Part shown: positions 9,095 through 21,223 of the stretch, piece by piece
Layout of the letters: every line of letters begins with the position of its first letter
How positions within the stretch are numbered: position 1 is the first letter of the stretch
Source: Pseudomonas parafulva
GTDB taxonomy: Bacteria > Pseudomonadota > Gammaproteobacteria > Pseudomonadales > Pseudomonadaceae
Assembly: GCF_000800255.1 (NCBI RefSeq)
Contig: NZ_CP009747.1
Location: 310,001-374,000 of the forward strand
Length of the DNA: 64,000 nucleotides
Reading direction: 5' to 3'
The notes under the pieces: generated by a model
What the model saw: the letters and a program-made list of their open reading frames with translations, nothing else
Told to the model about the DNA's origin: nothing
The model's database searches: none
Position numbers and translations under genes: made by a program

Positions 9095-10588
9095 TTACAT
9101 CAGTCGCTTGCGTTCGCTGGAAGGTGCAATGCCGAGCGACTCGCGGTACTTGGCGACCGTGCGACGGGCTACCTGGATGCCTTGTGCCTCCAGTAAACCA
9201 GCGATCTTGCTGTCACTCAATGGCTTTTTCTGATTTTCCGCAGCAACCAGTTTCTTGATGATCGCGCGGATTGCCGTGGACGAGCATTCGCCGCCTTCGG
9301 CAGTGCTGACGTGGCTGGAGAAAAAGTATTTCAACTCATAGATGCCGCGCGGCGTATGCATGTACTTCTGCGTAGTGACCCGCGAAATGGTCGACTCATG
9401 CATACCGACCGCTTCGGCGATATCGTGCAGTACCAGCGGCTTCATGGCCTCGTCGCCATAGTCGAGGAAACCGCGCTGGTGCTCGACGATCTGCGTGGCC
9501 ACCTTCATCAGCGTCTCGTTGCGACTCTGCAGGCTCTTGATGAACCACCGAGCCTCTTGTAACTGGTTGCGCATGAAGGTGTTGTCGGCACTGGTATCCG
9601 CGCGGCGCACGAAGCCGGCGTACTGCGGGTTCACCCGCAACCGCGGCACCGCTTCCTGATTCAGCTCGACCAGCCAGCGATCGCTGTCCTTGCGTACGAT
9701 GACGTCGGGAACGACATACTCCGGCTCGCTGGACTCGATCTGCGAGCCTGGACGTGGATTGAGGCTCTGTACCAGCTCGATGACCTGGCGCAACTCGTCT
9801 TCCTTGAGCTTCATGCGGCGCATCAGTTGGCTGTAGTCGCGGCTGCCGAGCAGGTCGATGTAGTCGCTGACCAAGCGCTGCGCTTCGGCCATCCACGGCG
9901 TGCCGGCGGGCAGTTGGCGCAGTTGCAGCAGCAAGCATTCGCCGAGTGTGCGGGCACCGATGCCGGCAGGTTCGAACTGCTGGATGCGGTGCAGAACCGC
10001 TTCGACTTCATCCAGCTCGATGTCGAGCTCAGGATCGAAACCGGCGCAGATCTCCTCGAGGCTGTCTTCGAGATAGCCCTGGGCGTTGATGCTGTCGATC
10101 AGGGTGACGGCGATCAGTCGGTCGGTATCCGACATCGGGGCCAGGTTGAGTTGCCACAGCAGGTGGCTTTGCAAGCTCTCGCCTACGGACGTGCGGGTCG
10201 TGAAGTCCCATTCGTCGTCATCGTTGCTCGGCAGGCTGCTGGCGCTGGTCTGGTAGATATCTTCCCAGGCCGTGTCTACTGGCAGTTCGTTGGGGATGCG
10301 TTCACTCCACTCGCCTTCGTCGGTGGACTCGGCATTGCCACTGCTTTCCTGAAAGCTGCTGTCCTGGGCTTCGGCGACCGGTTTGCTCTCGCCGTTTTCG
10401 GCCATCGGGTCGCTGTTGTCGAAGTCGTCGCCTTCTTCCTGGCGTTCGAGCATCGGATTGGATTCCAGCGCTTCCTGGATTTCCTGCTGGAGGTCCAGGG
10501 TGGAAAGCTGGAGCAGACGAATGGCCTGTTGCAACTGAGGGGTCATCGTCAGTTGCTGGCCCATTTTTAGGACGAGCGATGGTTTCAT
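9095..10588 (-). CDS. rpoN: RNA polymerase sigma-54 factor
   Basis: 497 residues with the usual sigma-54 plan: a Gln/Leu-rich activator-interacting N-terminus ([20 protein letters not shown]), an acidic linker around residues 45-110, the core-binding region, an HTH, and the C-terminal RpoN box ([10 protein letters not shown]) that reads the -24 element. It needs AAA+ activators such as GcsR encoded at 41.2 kb, and the GG/GC promoter I find before gcvH is a likely target. lptB lies just downstream of a hairpin on its promoter side. Confidence 0.97.
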   Translation of the reverse strand: MKPSLVLKMGQQLTMTPQLQQAIRLLQLSTLDLQQEIQEALESNPMLERQEEGDDFDNSDPMAENGESKPVAEAQDSSFQESSGNAESTDEGEWSERIPNELPVDTAWEDIYQTSASSLPSNDDDEWDFTTRTSVGESLQSHLLWQLNLAPMSDTDRLIAVTLIDSINAQGYLEDSLEEICAGFDPELDIELDEVEAVLHRIQQFEPAGIGARTLGECLLLQLRQLPAGTPWMAEAQRLVSDYIDLLGSRDYSQLMRRMKLKEDELRQVIELVQSLNPRPGSQIESSEPEYVVPDVIVRKDSDRWLVELNQEAVPRLRVNPQYAGFVRRADTSADNTFMRNQLQEARWFIKSLQSRNETLMKVATQIVEHQRGFLDYGDEAMKPLVLHDIAEAVGMHESTISRVTTQKYMHTPRGIYELKYFFSSHVSTAEGGECSSTAIRAIIKKLVAAENQKKPLSDSKIAGLLEAQGIQVARRTVAKYRESLGIAPSSERKRLM

Positions 10589-10697
10589 GGCTGGGGCTTA
10601 ATACCTTGTTCGCCGGCGCGCATGCGCCATCCACTACAGGGCGCCGGAGCGCCAAATCTTAAGCAAGTTATATGCCTGAAATTGTAGCGTTTGCCTA

Positions 10698-10759
10698 GAG
10701 CGCTGTAACACTTAAGCCCGTTTCAACAGGTTTTAACAGCGCTCCAGGCCGTTGCCTGG
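10698..10759. promoter_or_regulatory. Two inverted repeats between lptB and rpoN
   Basis: GAGCGCTGT (10698-10706) and ACAGCGCTC (10736-10744) are perfect inverted arms around a 29-nt A+T-richer loop. A second hairpin, CCAGGC-CGTT-GCCTGG, follows at 10744-10759 directly after the lptB stop. The second could end lptB transcription; the first may be part of the rpoN promoter region or the terminator base. Function is inferred. Confidence 0.4.
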
Positions 10760-10762
10760 CTG

Positions 10763-11488
<726 letters not shown>

Positions 11489-11491
11489 CTG

Positions 11492-12016
11492 TTATTCGGC
11501 CTTTTTCTTCGGTTGGATGACCATGTCGATGCGCTGACGAGGTTGGGTCACCTTGCCACCACGACCGGCGGTTGCCACCTGGGTCTTGGTGTTGTAGACG
11601 ATTTTCTCGCCTTCGGTGGTGTTGCCTTCGTTCTCGACCTTGGCGCGGTCGGTGAGGATGACCATGTCCTTCTGCGCCTGGTACTGGATGGTCACTGCCC
11701 AGCCTTTCATCTTGTCGGGCTTGGCGGCCGATTGCTGTTGCTCGAAGTAGGCCAGGTTACCCACCGAAGTCACCACGTCGATATCGCCGGAGGGCGCACG
11801 GGTCATGGTCACGGTGTTGCCTTTGATCACCATCGAGCCCTGGGTGATGATGACATCGCCGGTGTAGGTGGCCACGCCCTGCTTGTCGTCCAGGTGCGCG
11901 TTGTCAGCCTGGATGCGGATCGGCTGATCACGGTCGTTCGGCAGGGCCAAGGCGCTCGCGCTTCCCAGTGCTGCGCTCAGGCTGAGCAAAAGGGGGAGGG
12001 TTTTAACGAGCCTCAT
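11492..12016 (-). CDS. lptA: LptA periplasmic LPS bridge protein
   Basis: 174 residues, OstA/LptA family. An N-terminal signal peptide (MRLVKTLPLLLSLSAALGSA) is followed by the beta-jellyroll that oligomerises into the periplasmic bridge carrying LPS from LptC to LptD. The start overlaps the lptC 3' end by 14 bp, and lptB follows 3 bp after its stop. The lysine-rich tail (QPKKKAE) is usual. Confidence 0.95.
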   Translation of the reverse strand: MRLVKTLPLLLSLSAALGSASALALPNDRDQPIRIQADNAHLDDKQGVATYTGDVIITQGSMVIKGNTVTMTRAPSGDIDVVTSVGNLAYFEQQQSAAKPDKMKGWAVTIQYQAQKDMVILTDRAKVENEGNTTEGEKIVYNTKTQVATAGRGGKVTQPRQRIDMVIQPKKKAE

Positions 12017-12575
12017 ACTGTCCTCTTACGTTGGACAGCAGGTCCATCCTGCCGTCTTCCAAGTACGCTTTCATTCCTACGCCCGTGGTCGTGCCACCGG
12101 CGCCGTCGATTCTAACGGCTTGATCGGTCTGCGCATATTGCTTCTGCGGGAACACCGTCATGCGGCTGCTGGTAATCAGGGTGTCACGCTGCTTCTCGTC
12201 GGTGCGGGCAATACGTACGTTGTCGATCAGTTCAACTTCGCTGCCGTCCGGATTGACCTCGGCGCGCACGCTCTGGACATGCCAGGGGTAAGCGGTGCCG
12301 CGGAAAATATGCATGTCTGGCGTGGTCACCAGCGTGATTTCGCTGGCTTTGAGGTGTTCGACCTTGTCGGCGGTCATTTCGTACTGCAGCTTGCCATCAG
12401 GCAAGAACTGGACGCTGTGTGCATTGATCGCATAGTAGTCGATGGCGCTCTCGTCGACCTGGGCCGCAGGCTCGTCGAGGAAGCTCTCCGGACTGATGTT
12501 CCAGTAGCCGACTGCGACCAGGACGGCGGCGATGGCCGTCAACAGCAGGGCATTGCGAATTTTCTTGCTGAACAT
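12003..12575 (-). CDS. lptC: LptC, inner-membrane LPS export component
   Basis: 190 residues, bitopic: one N-terminal transmembrane helix at about residues 8-25 (ALLLTAIAAVLVAVGYWNI) and a periplasmic OstA-like jellyroll. It takes LPS from LptFG and hands it to LptA. It overlaps lptA and lies 8 bp downstream of kdsC, in the conserved kdsD-kdsC-lptC-lptA-lptB order. Confidence 0.95.
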   Translation of the reverse strand: MFSKKIRNALLLTAIAAVLVAVGYWNISPESFLDEPAAQVDESAIDYYAINAHSVQFLPDGKLQYEMTADKVEHLKASEITLVTTPDMHIFRGTAYPWHVQSVRAEVNPDGSEVELIDNVRIARTDEKQRDTLITSSRMTVFPQKQYAQTDQAVRIDGAGGTTTGVGMKAYLEDGRMDLLSNVRGQYEAR

Positions 12576-12583
12576 GGCGTGGC

Positions 12584-13108
12584 CTACAGGTAATGTGCGT
12601 TGGCAGCGTCCAGGGTGCCCTGGGCCTGCATGATCAGTTCACAGAACTCGCGGGCGGCGCCTTCGCCGCCGCGGGCCTGGGTGACGCCGTGGGCATGATC
12701 GCGCACGAAGGCTGCGGCGTTGGCCACGGCGATCCCCAGGCCAACCCGGCGAATCACCGGCAGGTCGGGAAGGTCGTCGCCCAGGTACGCCACTTGGTCG
12801 TGGCGCAGGCCCAGTTCGGCGAGCAGGCCATCGAGCACCACCAGTTTGTCCTCGCGCCCCTGGAACAGGTGCGGTATGCCGAGATTGCGGGCGCGACGCT
12901 CGACCACCGGAGTTTTGCGTCCACTGATGATAGCGGTGGTGACGCCAGAAGCCATGAGCATCTTGATGCCGTGGCCATCCAGGGTGTTGAAGGTCTTGAA
13001 CTCGCTACCGTCTTCCAGGAAATACAGGCGGCCGTCGGTCAGCACGCCATCGACATCGAAAACGGCCAGTTTGACGGCTTTGGCCCGTTGCATCAGGTCT
13101 TGGTTCAT
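12584..13108 (-). CDS. kdsC: 3-deoxy-D-manno-octulosonate 8-phosphate phosphatase
   Basis: 174-residue HAD-family phosphatase releasing Kdo from Kdo-8-phosphate for lipid A inner-core synthesis. The catalytic DxD motif is FDVDGVLTDG, with Asp18 and Asp20. It is directly after kdsD (1-bp gap) and before lptC, so Kdo synthesis and LPS export are transcriptionally linked. Confidence 0.96.
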   Translation of the reverse strand: MNQDLMQRAKAVKLAVFDVDGVLTDGRLYFLEDGSEFKTFNTLDGHGIKMLMASGVTTAIISGRKTPVVERRARNLGIPHLFQGREDKLVVLDGLLAELGLRHDQVAYLGDDLPDLPVIRRVGLGIAVANAAAFVRDHAHGVTQARGGEGAAREFCELIMQAQGTLDAANAHYL

Positions 13109-13109
13109 T

Positions 13110-14084
13110 TCACATCACTCCGGCACGCAGCAGGTCGTGCATGTTCAGCGCGCCGGTCGGGCGATCCTGCTCGTCGACCACCACCAGCGCGCTGATCTTG
13201 TGGTCTTCCATGATCTTGAGGGCCTCGGCGGCGAGCATTTCGGCGCGGGCGGTCTTGCCATGGACAGTCATCACTTCGTCGATCAGCGTGCGATGCACGT
13301 CGATGTTGCGATCCAGGCTGCGGCGCAGGTCACCGTCGGTGAAGACGCCGGCCAGCCGGCCGTCGGGCTCCATGACCACCGTCATGCCCAGGCCCTTGCG
13401 CGACATTTCCAGCAGCGCGTCCTTGAGCAGGGTGCCCCGTTGTACCTGCGGCAATTCGTCACCGGCATGCATGACGTGCTCGACCTTGAGCAGCAAGCGA
13501 CGTCCCAGTGCCCCCCCCGGATGGGAGAAGGCGAAATCCTCGGCGGTGAAGCCGCGGGCCTCGAGCAAGGCAATGGCCAGCGCGTCGCCCAGCACCAGGG
13601 CCGCGGTGGTTGACGACGTCGGAGCCAGGTTCAACGGGCAGGCTTCCTGGGCGACGCTGGCGTCCAGATTCACTTCGGCGGCCTGGGCCAGCGGCGAGTC
13701 TATCTTGCCAGTCAGGCTGATCAGGCAGATGCCCAGACGCTTGATCAACGGCAGCAAGGTCACGATTTCGGCAGTACTGCCGGAATTGGACAGGGCCAAG
13801 ATGATGTCGTCGCGGGTGATCATGCCCATGTCGCCGTGGCTGGCCTCGGCCGGGTGCACGAAGAACGAGGGTGTCCCGGTACTGGCCAGCGTGGCGGCGA
13901 TCTTGTTGCCGATATGGCCGGACTTGCCCATGCCGACCACCACGACGCGCCCCTTGCTGCCCAGAATCAGCTCGCAAGCCTTGACGAAATTGTCGTCGAT
14001 ACGCGCTCGCAGGCCTTGTACGGCCTCGAGTTCCAGGCTCAGGGTACGCTGGGCGGAATGGATCAGCTCGCTGGATTGGCTCAT
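13110..14084 (-). CDS. kdsD: Arabinose-5-phosphate isomerase KdsD
   Basis: 324 residues: an N-terminal SIS sugar-isomerase domain (VVVVGMGKSGHIGNKIAATL) followed by two CBS domains. It converts ribulose-5-phosphate to arabinose-5-phosphate, the first step to Kdo. I chose ATG 14082-14084 (MSQSSELIHSAQRTL), the usual family N-terminus, over a 28-residue longer form that lacks family support. It heads the kdsD-kdsC-lptC-lptA-lptB operon and is divergent from mla. Confidence 0.95.
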   Translation of the reverse strand: MSQSSELIHSAQRTLSLELEAVQGLRARIDDNFVKACELILGSKGRVVVVGMGKSGHIGNKIAATLASTGTPSFFVHPAEASHGDMGMITRDDIILALSNSGSTAEIVTLLPLIKRLGICLISLTGKIDSPLAQAAEVNLDASVAQEACPLNLAPTSSTTAALVLGDALAIALLEARGFTAEDFAFSHPGGALGRRLLLKVEHVMHAGDELPQVQRGTLLKDALLEMSRKGLGMTVVMEPDGRLAGVFTDGDLRRSLDRNIDVHRTLIDEVMTVHGKTARAEMLAAEALKIMEDHKISALVVVDEQDRPTGALNMHDLLRAGVM

Positions 14085-14212
14085 GTCGAAAAAGCAATGC
14101 CTGATGAAAAGGCGCCGATTATAGCGACAATGTGAGAAACCCTCACCTTCGAGTTGTCGTAGAGACACGCGCCGGTTGCTGTATGGCGCCTGAACGACCC
14201 TGGGAAAGTACC

Positions 14213-14241
14213 TTGGGGAGCCTTGTACGCAGTGCTATAGT
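14213..14241 (+). promoter_or_regulatory. Putative sigma-70 promoter of the mla operon
   Basis: TTGGGG at 14213-14218 and TATAGT at 14236-14241 are 17 bp apart, 89 bp before the mlaF start. No better pair is visible in the 245-bp divergent region. Confidence 0.55.
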
Positions 14242-14262
14242 TCGCCGCTGTTTGGCCCGCCG

Positions 14263-14297
14263 GGACGCACGTGTCTTCCTCATGAGGAGCGGCGTCC
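14263..14297 (+). promoter_or_regulatory. Palindrome/hairpin in the mla leader
   Basis: A perfect 12-bp palindrome TCCTCATGAGGA (14277-14288) sits inside outer arms GGACGC and GCGTCC, between the predicted mla promoter and mlaF. It could be an operator for a dimeric regulator or an RNA hairpin in the leader. No known consensus is recognised. Confidence 0.35.
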
Positions 14298-14329
14298 ATG
14301 TTGACGAGGCCACCTAGCAAGGAGTCTAG

Positions 14330-15139
14330 ATGAGTTCGGATAGCGCCTACGCGGTCGAGTTGAAGGGTGTGACCTTCAAACGCGGTTCGCGCAGCATTTT
14401 CAACAACGTCGACATCCGTATCCCCCATGGCAAGGTCACCGGCATCATGGGGCCTTCCGGGTGCGGCAAGACCACGCTGCTGCGCCTGATGGGCGCGCAG
14501 TTGCGTCCTTCCAGCGGCGAGGTCTGGGTCGCCGGTCAGAACCTGCCTGCGCTGTCGCGCAGCGATCTGTTCGATGCCCGCAAGCAGATGGGCGTATTGT
14601 TCCAGAGCGGTGCGTTGTTCACCGATCTGGACGTCTTCGAGAACGTGGCATTCCCCCTGCGGGTACACACCGAACTGCCCGACGAGATGATCCGCGACAT
14701 CGTGCTGATGAAGCTGCAGGCCGTGGGCCTGCGCGGCGCCATCGACCTGATGCCCGACGAGCTTTCCGGCGGCATGAAGCGCCGTGTCGCGCTGGCCCGT
14801 GCCATTGCGCTCGATCCGCAGATACTGATGTACGACGAACCTTTCGTCGGTCAGGACCCCATCGCCATGGGCGTCCTGGTACGACTGATCCGCCTGCTCA
14901 ACGATGCCTTGGGTATCACCAGTATCGTGGTGTCCCACGACTTGGCCGAGACGGCGAGCATCGCCGACTATCTCTATGTCGTGGGTGACGGTCAGGTGCT
15001 GGGGCAGGGCACGCCCGACGAACTGATGGGCTCGGACAACCCGCGCATTCGTCAATTCATGAAGGGCGATCCGGACGGGCCGGTACCCTTTCATTTTCCC
15101 GCGCCAGACTACCGCGCCGATCTGCTGGGAGCGCGTTGA
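14330..15139 (+). CDS. mlaF: MlaF, ATPase of the phospholipid-asymmetry transporter
   Basis: 269-residue ABC ATPase (Ttg2A in P. putida) of MlaFEDB, which moves phospholipids between the outer and inner membranes to keep outer-leaflet asymmetry. Walker [10 protein letters not shown] is at residues 41-49; the signature is [18 protein letters not shown] and Walker [20 protein letters not shown] precedes the ATG. The stop overlaps the mlaE ATG by one base. Confidence 0.96.
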   Translation: MSSDSAYAVELKGVTFKRGSRSIFNNVDIRIPHGKVTGIMGPSGCGKTTLLRLMGAQLRPSSGEVWVAGQNLPALSRSDLFDARKQMGVLFQSGALFTDLDVFENVAFPLRVHTELPDEMIRDIVLMKLQAVGLRGAIDLMPDELSGGMKRRVALARAIALDPQILMYDEPFVGQDPIAMGVLVRLIRLLNDALGITSIVVSHDLAETASIADYLYVVGDGQVLGQGTPDELMGSDNPRIRQFMKGDPDGPVPFHFPAPDYRADLLGAR

Positions 15140-15936
15140 TGCGCAGAAAATCCTTACTCGAACGCATTCGCCTGTTCGGTCGCGCGGCTATCGACGTGCT
15201 GGCCGTGCTTGGGCGTTCCTGCCTGTTCCTCTTCCATGCTCTGGCCGGGCGTGGCGGTATCGGCGGCGGCTTTCAACTGCTCACCCGGCAGTTGTACTCG
15301 GTCGGTGTGCTGTCGTTGGCGATCATCGTCGTTTCCGGCATGTTCATCGGCATGGTGCTGGCTCTGCAGGGCTACAGCATTCTCACCAAGTACGGCTCGG
15401 AACAGGCCGTGGGCCAGATGGTCGCGCTTACGCTGCTGCGTGAACTGGGTCCGGTCGTCACCGCGTTGCTGTTCGCCGGCCGTGCAGGCTCCGCGCTCAC
15501 TGCCGAAATCGGCAACATGAAGTCGACCGAGCAGCTCTCCAGCCTGGAGATGATCGGCGTCGATCCGCTCAAGTACATCGTGGCGCCGCGTCTGTGGGCC
15601 GGCTTCATCTCGTTGCCGCTGCTGGCCCTGATTTTCAGTGTGGTCGGTATCTGGGGTGGCTCCTGGGTGGCCGTCGACTGGCTGGGCGTCTACGAAGGCT
15701 CGTTCTGGGCCAACATGCAGAACAGCGTGTCGTTCAGCGACGACGTGATCAACGGGCTGATCAAGAGCCTGGTGTTCGCCTTCGTCGTCACCTGGATTGC
15801 CGTATTCCAAGGGTATGACTGCGAACCCACCTCAGAAGGGATCAGCCGTGCCACCACCAGGACCGTGGTCTATGCCTCGCTGGCCGTCCTGGGTCTGGAC
15901 TTTATTCTGACCGCCTTGATGTTTGGAGATTTCTGA
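15139..15936 (+). CDS. mlaE: MlaE permease
   Basis: 265-residue inner-membrane permease of the Mla system (Ttg2B), with about five to six hydrophobic helices and the conserved [19 protein letters not shown] region. ATG 15139 overlaps the mlaF stop codon, and its own stop overlaps the mlaD ATG, so mlaF-E-D are translationally coupled. It forms the homodimeric core with MlaF, MlaB and the MlaD hexamer. Confidence 0.96.
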   Translation: MRRKSLLERIRLFGRAAIDVLAVLGRSCLFLFHALAGRGGIGGGFQLLTRQLYSVGVLSLAIIVVSGMFIGMVLALQGYSILTKYGSEQAVGQMVALTLLRELGPVVTALLFAGRAGSALTAEIGNMKSTEQLSSLEMIGVDPLKYIVAPRLWAGFISLPLLALIFSVVGIWGGSWVAVDWLGVYEGSFWANMQNSVSFSDDVINGLIKSLVFAFVVTWIAVFQGYDCEPTSEGISRATTRTVVYASLAVLGLDFILTALMFGDF

Positions 15937-16421
15937 TGCAAAACCGCACCCTGGAAATCGGTGTCGGCCTGTTCCTCCTGGCCGGGATCCTGGCGCTGTT
16001 GCTGCTGGCCCTGCGCGTCAGCGGGCTGTCGGCCAGCCCGAGCACCGACACCTATAAAGTTTATGCCTACTTCGACAATATCGCCGGTTTGACTGTCAGA
16101 GCGAAGGTGACCATGGCCGGTGTGACCATTGGCAAGGTCACCGCCATCGATCTGGATCGCGACTCCTTCACCGGTCGGGTCACGCTGCAGTTGGACAAGT
16201 CGGTCAATAACCTGCCGACCGATTCCACGGCGTCGATCCTGACCGCTGGGTTGCTCGGCGAGAAATACATCGGTATCAGCGTGGGCGGCGAGGAAGCTGT
16301 GCTCAAAGAGGGCAGCACGATTCACGACACCCAGTCGGCCCTGGTGCTTGAAGATCTGATTGGCAAGTTCCTGCTCAACTCCGTTGGCAAGGAACCCAAA
16401 GAAGCCCAACCAGCTAATTGA
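15936..16421 (+). CDS. mlaD: MlaD, MCE-domain lipid-binding subunit
   Basis: 161 residues: one N-terminal transmembrane helix (VGLFLLAGILALLLLALRV) and a single periplasmic MCE domain, which forms a hexameric ring above MlaE that receives phospholipid from MlaC. The hydrophobic C-terminal segment (VLEDLIGKFLLNSVG) fits the central pore helix of MlaD. It is 9 bp upstream of mlaC. Confidence 0.95.
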   Translation: MQNRTLEIGVGLFLLAGILALLLLALRVSGLSASPSTDTYKVYAYFDNIAGLTVRAKVTMAGVTIGKVTAIDLDRDSFTGRVTLQLDKSVNNLPTDSTASILTAGLLGEKYIGISVGGEEAVLKEGSTIHDTQSALVLEDLIGKFLLNSVGKEPKEAQPAN

Positions 16422-16430
16422 GGAATTTCC

Positions 16431-17084
16431 ATGATTTCGATCCTGCGACGTGGTCTGCTGGTGTTGCTGGCGACTCTCCCTTTGATGGCCCTGGCGGCTC
16501 CCGGGCAGTCCCCGCGCGATGTGGTGCAAAGCACCACGAATGAGCTGCTGTCCGACCTAAAGGCCAACAAGGCACAGTACCGATCCAACCCCACGGCGTT
16601 TTATGAGGCGCTCAACCGCATCCTTGGCCCTGTGGTCGATGCCGACGGCATCTCCAGAAGCATCATGACGGTCAAGTACTCGCGCAGGGCATCGCCTGAG
16701 CAAATGCAGCGCTTCCAGGATAACTTCCGTCGCAGCCTGTTCCAGTTCTACGGCAATGCGCTGCTCGATTACGACAATCAGGGCATTACCGTCGATCCGG
16801 GCAGTGCCGTTAAAGATAATCGCGCAACGGTCGGCATGAAGGTTTCCGGCAACAACGGGGCTATCTATCCGGTGTCCTACACCTTGGAAAACCTGGGTGG
16901 CGAGTGGAAGGTGCGTAACGTCATCGTCAACGGTATCAATATCGGCAAACTGTTCCGTGACCAGTTCGCCGATGCCATGAATCGCAACCGCAACGACTTG
17001 GACAAGACCATCGACGGCTGGGCTGGCGAAGTGGCCAAGGCCAAGGAAACTGCCGACAACTCGCCCGAGAAGGCGGTCAAATGA
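16431..17084 (+). CDS. mlaC: MlaC periplasmic phospholipid carrier
   Basis: 217 residues. A signal peptide (RRGLLVLLATLPLMALAAPG) is followed by the Tol-tolerance/MlaC fold, which ferries single phospholipids between MlaA-porin at the outer membrane and MlaFEDB. The start is preceded by GAGGAAT. It overlaps mlaB by 4 bp (ATGA). No mlaA is seen in the window; it is usually elsewhere in Pseudomonas. Confidence 0.94.
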   Translation: MISILRRGLLVLLATLPLMALAAPGQSPRDVVQSTTNELLSDLKANKAQYRSNPTAFYEALNRILGPVVDADGISRSIMTVKYSRRASPEQMQRFQDNFRRSLFQFYGNALLDYDNQGITVDPGSAVKDNRATVGMKVSGNNGAIYPVSYTLENLGGEWKVRNVIVNGINIGKLFRDQFADAMNRNRNDLDKTIDGWAGEVAKAKETADNSPEKAVK

Positions 17085-17383
17085 GCGAGTCCGGGGTAAG
17101 CATGGCCGAGCCGGGCGTGCTGAGCCTGGCCGGCGTGCTGGACTATCGCAGCGGGCCCGTCTTGCGCAAACAGGGCAAGGCGCTGATCGCCGCCAGCCGT
17201 GAGCCGCGGCTGGTGCTCGATTGCGCGGCGGTGAGCAAATCCAGTAGCGTGGGGCTGTCTTTGCTGTTGGCGTTCATCCGTGATGGGCAAGGCCTCGGCA
17301 AGGCATGCGAAGTCCGGAACATGCCCGCTGATATGCGGGAAATCGCCGAGGTCTATGGTCTCGACGAGGTATTGGCGGGCTGA
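17081..17383 (+). CDS. mlaB: MlaB STAS-domain regulator of the Mla ATPase
   Basis: 100-residue STAS protein that binds and stabilises MlaF. The loop LDCAAVSKSSSVGLSLLLAF holds the conserved STAS serine patch. It begins within the mlaC stop (ATGA overlap) and is the last gene before a strong terminator at 17404-17456, closing mlaFEDCB. Confidence 0.92.
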   Translation: MSESGVSMAEPGVLSLAGVLDYRSGPVLRKQGKALIAASREPRLVLDCAAVSKSSSVGLSLLLAFIRDGQGLGKACEVRNMPADMREIAEVYGLDEVLAG

Positions 17384-17403
17384 TAGCCCGCCTCGCCGAA
17401 AAC

Positions 17404-17456
17404 GCCCCTCGGTCAGCGCGTCCAGCTATTGGGCTTCGCAGGCGAGGGGCTTTTTT
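17404..17456 (+). terminator. Rho-independent terminator of mlaFEDCB
   Basis: GCCCCTCG (17404-17411) pairs with CGAGGGGC (17443-17450), followed by TTTTTT at 17451-17456. The loop is long, about 31 nt. It separates the mla operon from ibaG-murA. Confidence 0.8.
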
Positions 17457-17502
17457 GTATGATGGCCGACCCGCGCGCACTGGGCGCCGATTGAGGTTGA
17501 GC

Positions 17503-19033
<1,531 letters not shown>

Positions 19034-19135
19034 TCCGGCCTCTGCCTGTGATCGGCACAAGGACGTGCCAGCCGAATCGAACGCGGTCGGGTCCAGGACC
19101 CGGCCGGCCGTAGCTGCTTAAGGACCGACGTTGCA

Positions 19136-19771
19136 ATGTTGACCATCGCGCTTTCCAAGGGCCGTATTCTCGACGATACCCTGCCGTTGCTGGCCGAGGC
19201 CGGTATCGTGCCGACCGAGAATCCGGACAAGAGCCGCAAGCTGATCATCCCAACCACGCAGGACGACGTGCGCCTGCTGATCGTGCGCGCCACCGATGTG
19301 CCGACCTATGTCGAGCACGGCGCTGCCGACCTGGGCGTGGCTGGCAAGGACGTGCTGATGGAATACGGCGGCCAGGGGCTCTACGAGCCGCTGGACCTGC
19401 AGATCGCCCAATGCAAGCTGATGACCGCCGGTGTGGTGGGTGCGCCGGAGCCCAAGGGGCGTCTGCGCGTAGCCACCAAGTTCGTCAATGTCGCCAAGCG
19501 TTACTACGCCGAGCAGGGCCGTCAGGTCGACATCATCAAGCTGTACGGCTCCATGGAACTGGCACCGCTGATCAACCTCGCCGACAAGATCATCGACGTG
19601 GTGGACACCGGCAACACCTTGCGCGCCAACGGTCTCGAACCCCAGGAACTGATCGCCACGATCAGCTCGCGACTGGTGGTGAACAAGGCCTCCATGAAGA
19701 TGCAGCACGCCCGCATCCAGACCCTCATCGACACCTTGCGCAAGGCTGTCGAGTCGCGACACCGCGGTTGA
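19136..19771 (+). CDS. hisG: ATP phosphoribosyltransferase, short form
   Basis: 211-residue catalytic subunit that joins ATP and PRPP in the first step of histidine synthesis. The length is that of the short HisG, which lacks the C-terminal regulatory domain and needs HisZ as partner; no hisZ is in the window. Active-site segments include [11 protein letters not shown] and [12 protein letters not shown]. murA lies 102 bp upstream and hisD 127 bp downstream. Confidence 0.95.
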   Translation: MLTIALSKGRILDDTLPLLAEAGIVPTENPDKSRKLIIPTTQDDVRLLIVRATDVPTYVEHGAADLGVAGKDVLMEYGGQGLYEPLDLQIAQCKLMTAGVVGAPEPKGRLRVATKFVNVAKRYYAEQGRQVDIIKLYGSMELAPLINLADKIIDVVDTGNTLRANGLEPQELIATISSRLVVNKASMKMQHARIQTLIDTLRKAVESRHRG

Positions 19772-19801
19772 CCTCTGCGCGCGACCTTCGCTGTCGCGCC
19801 C

Positions 19802-19849
19802 GTCGATCCGCGTCATTGCCACTTTTCTCGGGTGCCCGCGCGGATCGAC
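19802..19849. promoter_or_regulatory. 11-bp inverted repeat between hisG and hisD
   Basis: GTCGATCCGCG (19802-19812) and CGCGGATCGAC (19839-19849) are perfect inverted arms 26 nt apart. The RNA would form a stable hairpin in the hisG-hisD gap. There is no T-run, so it may be a processing or partial-termination site instead of a full terminator. Confidence 0.45.
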
Positions 19850-19898
19850 TGGTAGCCTAGGGCGCCTGAGCATTCGCCACTAAAACGAGGCCCTCGTC

Positions 19899-21221
19899 AT
19901 GACGCTGTCCACTGCAATCGCCCGTCTCAACGCTGCCGATCCGGATTTCGCACGCCATCTGGATCATCTGCTGAGCTGGGAGAGCGTGTCCGACGACGCG
20001 GTCAATCAGCGGGTGCTCGACATCATCAAGGCCGTGCGTGAGCGAGGCGACGCCGCGCTGGTGGAGTTCACCCAGCGCTTCGATGGCGTTCAGGCCAGCA
20101 GCATCGATGACCTGATCCTCGACCGCGAGCGCCTGGAACTGGCGCTCACGCGCATCACTCCAGCGCAGCGCGAGGCGTTGGAAACCGCTGCCAATCGGGT
20201 ACGCAGCTACCACGAGCGGCAGAAACAGGACTCCTGGCAGTACACCGAGGCCGATGGCACGGTGCTGGGCCAGAAAGTCACTCCGCTGGACCGCGCCGGG
20301 CTGTACGTGCCGGGCGGCAAGGCGTCCTACCCTTCGTCGGTACTGATGAACGCCATTCCCGCCAAGGTTGCCGGGGTTGGCGAAGTGGTCATGGTGGTGC
20401 CGACGCCACGGGGCGAGCTGAACGAACTGGTGCTGGCCGCGGCCTGCATCGCCGGGGTCGATCGGGTGTTCACCGTTGGCGGTGCACAGGCAGTCGCAGC
20501 GTTGGCCTACGGCACCGAAAGCGTCCCGCAGGTGGACAAGATCGTCGGCCCGGGCAACATCTACGTGGCCACTGCCAAGCGCCATGTGTTCGGTCAGGTC
20601 GGCATCGACATGATCGCCGGCCCCTCGGAGATCCTCGTGGTCTGCGATGGTCACACCGATCCGGACTGGATCGCCATGGACCTGTTCTCCCAGGCCGAGC
20701 ACGACGAAGATGCCCAGGCGATCCTGGTCAGCCCGGATGCCGATTTCCTCGACCGCGTCGCCGCCAGTATCGAAAAGCTGCTGCCGACCATGGAGCGCGC
20801 CGACATCATCGAGAAATCGATCAATGGTCGTGGTGCGCTGATCCAGGTGCGCGACATGCAGCAGGCCATCGAGGTGGCCAATCGCATCGCGCCCGAACAC
20901 CTGGAGCTGTCGGTGGCCGACCCGCAGGCCTGGCTGGGGCAGATCCGCCATGCCGGAGCGATCTTCATGGGACGTCACACCAGCGAAGCGCTGGGCGACT
21001 ACTGCGCTGGCCCCAATCACGTGTTGCCTACCTCCGGCACGGCGCGATTCTCCTCACCGCTGGGCGTCTACGACTTCCAGAAGCGCTCCTCGATCATTTT
21101 CTGCTCCGAGCAGGGTGCCTCGCAGTTGGGGCATACCGCATCCGTACTGGCCCGTGGCGAGTCGTTGACCGCCCACGCGCGCAGCGCCGAATTCCGTATT
21201 CTCGACAACAAGGGGAACTGA
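19899..21221 (+). CDS. hisD: Histidinol dehydrogenase
   Basis: 440 residues. This zinc enzyme oxidises histidinol through histidinal to histidine with two NAD+. The conserved segments [19 protein letters not shown] and [22 protein letters not shown], the last carrying catalytic and zinc-binding residues, are present. hisC starts 2 bp after its stop, forming a hisG-hisD-hisC group. Other his genes are not in the window. Confidence 0.97.
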   Translation: MTLSTAIARLNAADPDFARHLDHLLSWESVSDDAVNQRVLDIIKAVRERGDAALVEFTQRFDGVQASSIDDLILDRERLELALTRITPAQREALETAANRVRSYHERQKQDSWQYTEADGTVLGQKVTPLDRAGLYVPGGKASYPSSVLMNAIPAKVAGVGEVVMVVPTPRGELNELVLAAACIAGVDRVFTVGGAQAVAALAYGTESVPQVDKIVGPGNIYVATAKRHVFGQVGIDMIAGPSEILVVCDGHTDPDWIAMDLFSQAEHDEDAQAILVSPDADFLDRVAASIEKLLPTMERADIIEKSINGRGALIQVRDMQQAIEVANRIAPEHLELSVADPQAWLGQIRHAGAIFMGRHTSEALGDYCAGPNHVLPTSGTARFSSPLGVYDFQKRSSIIFCSEQGASQLGHTASVLARGESLTAHARSAEFRILDNKGN

Positions 21222-21223
21222 AC

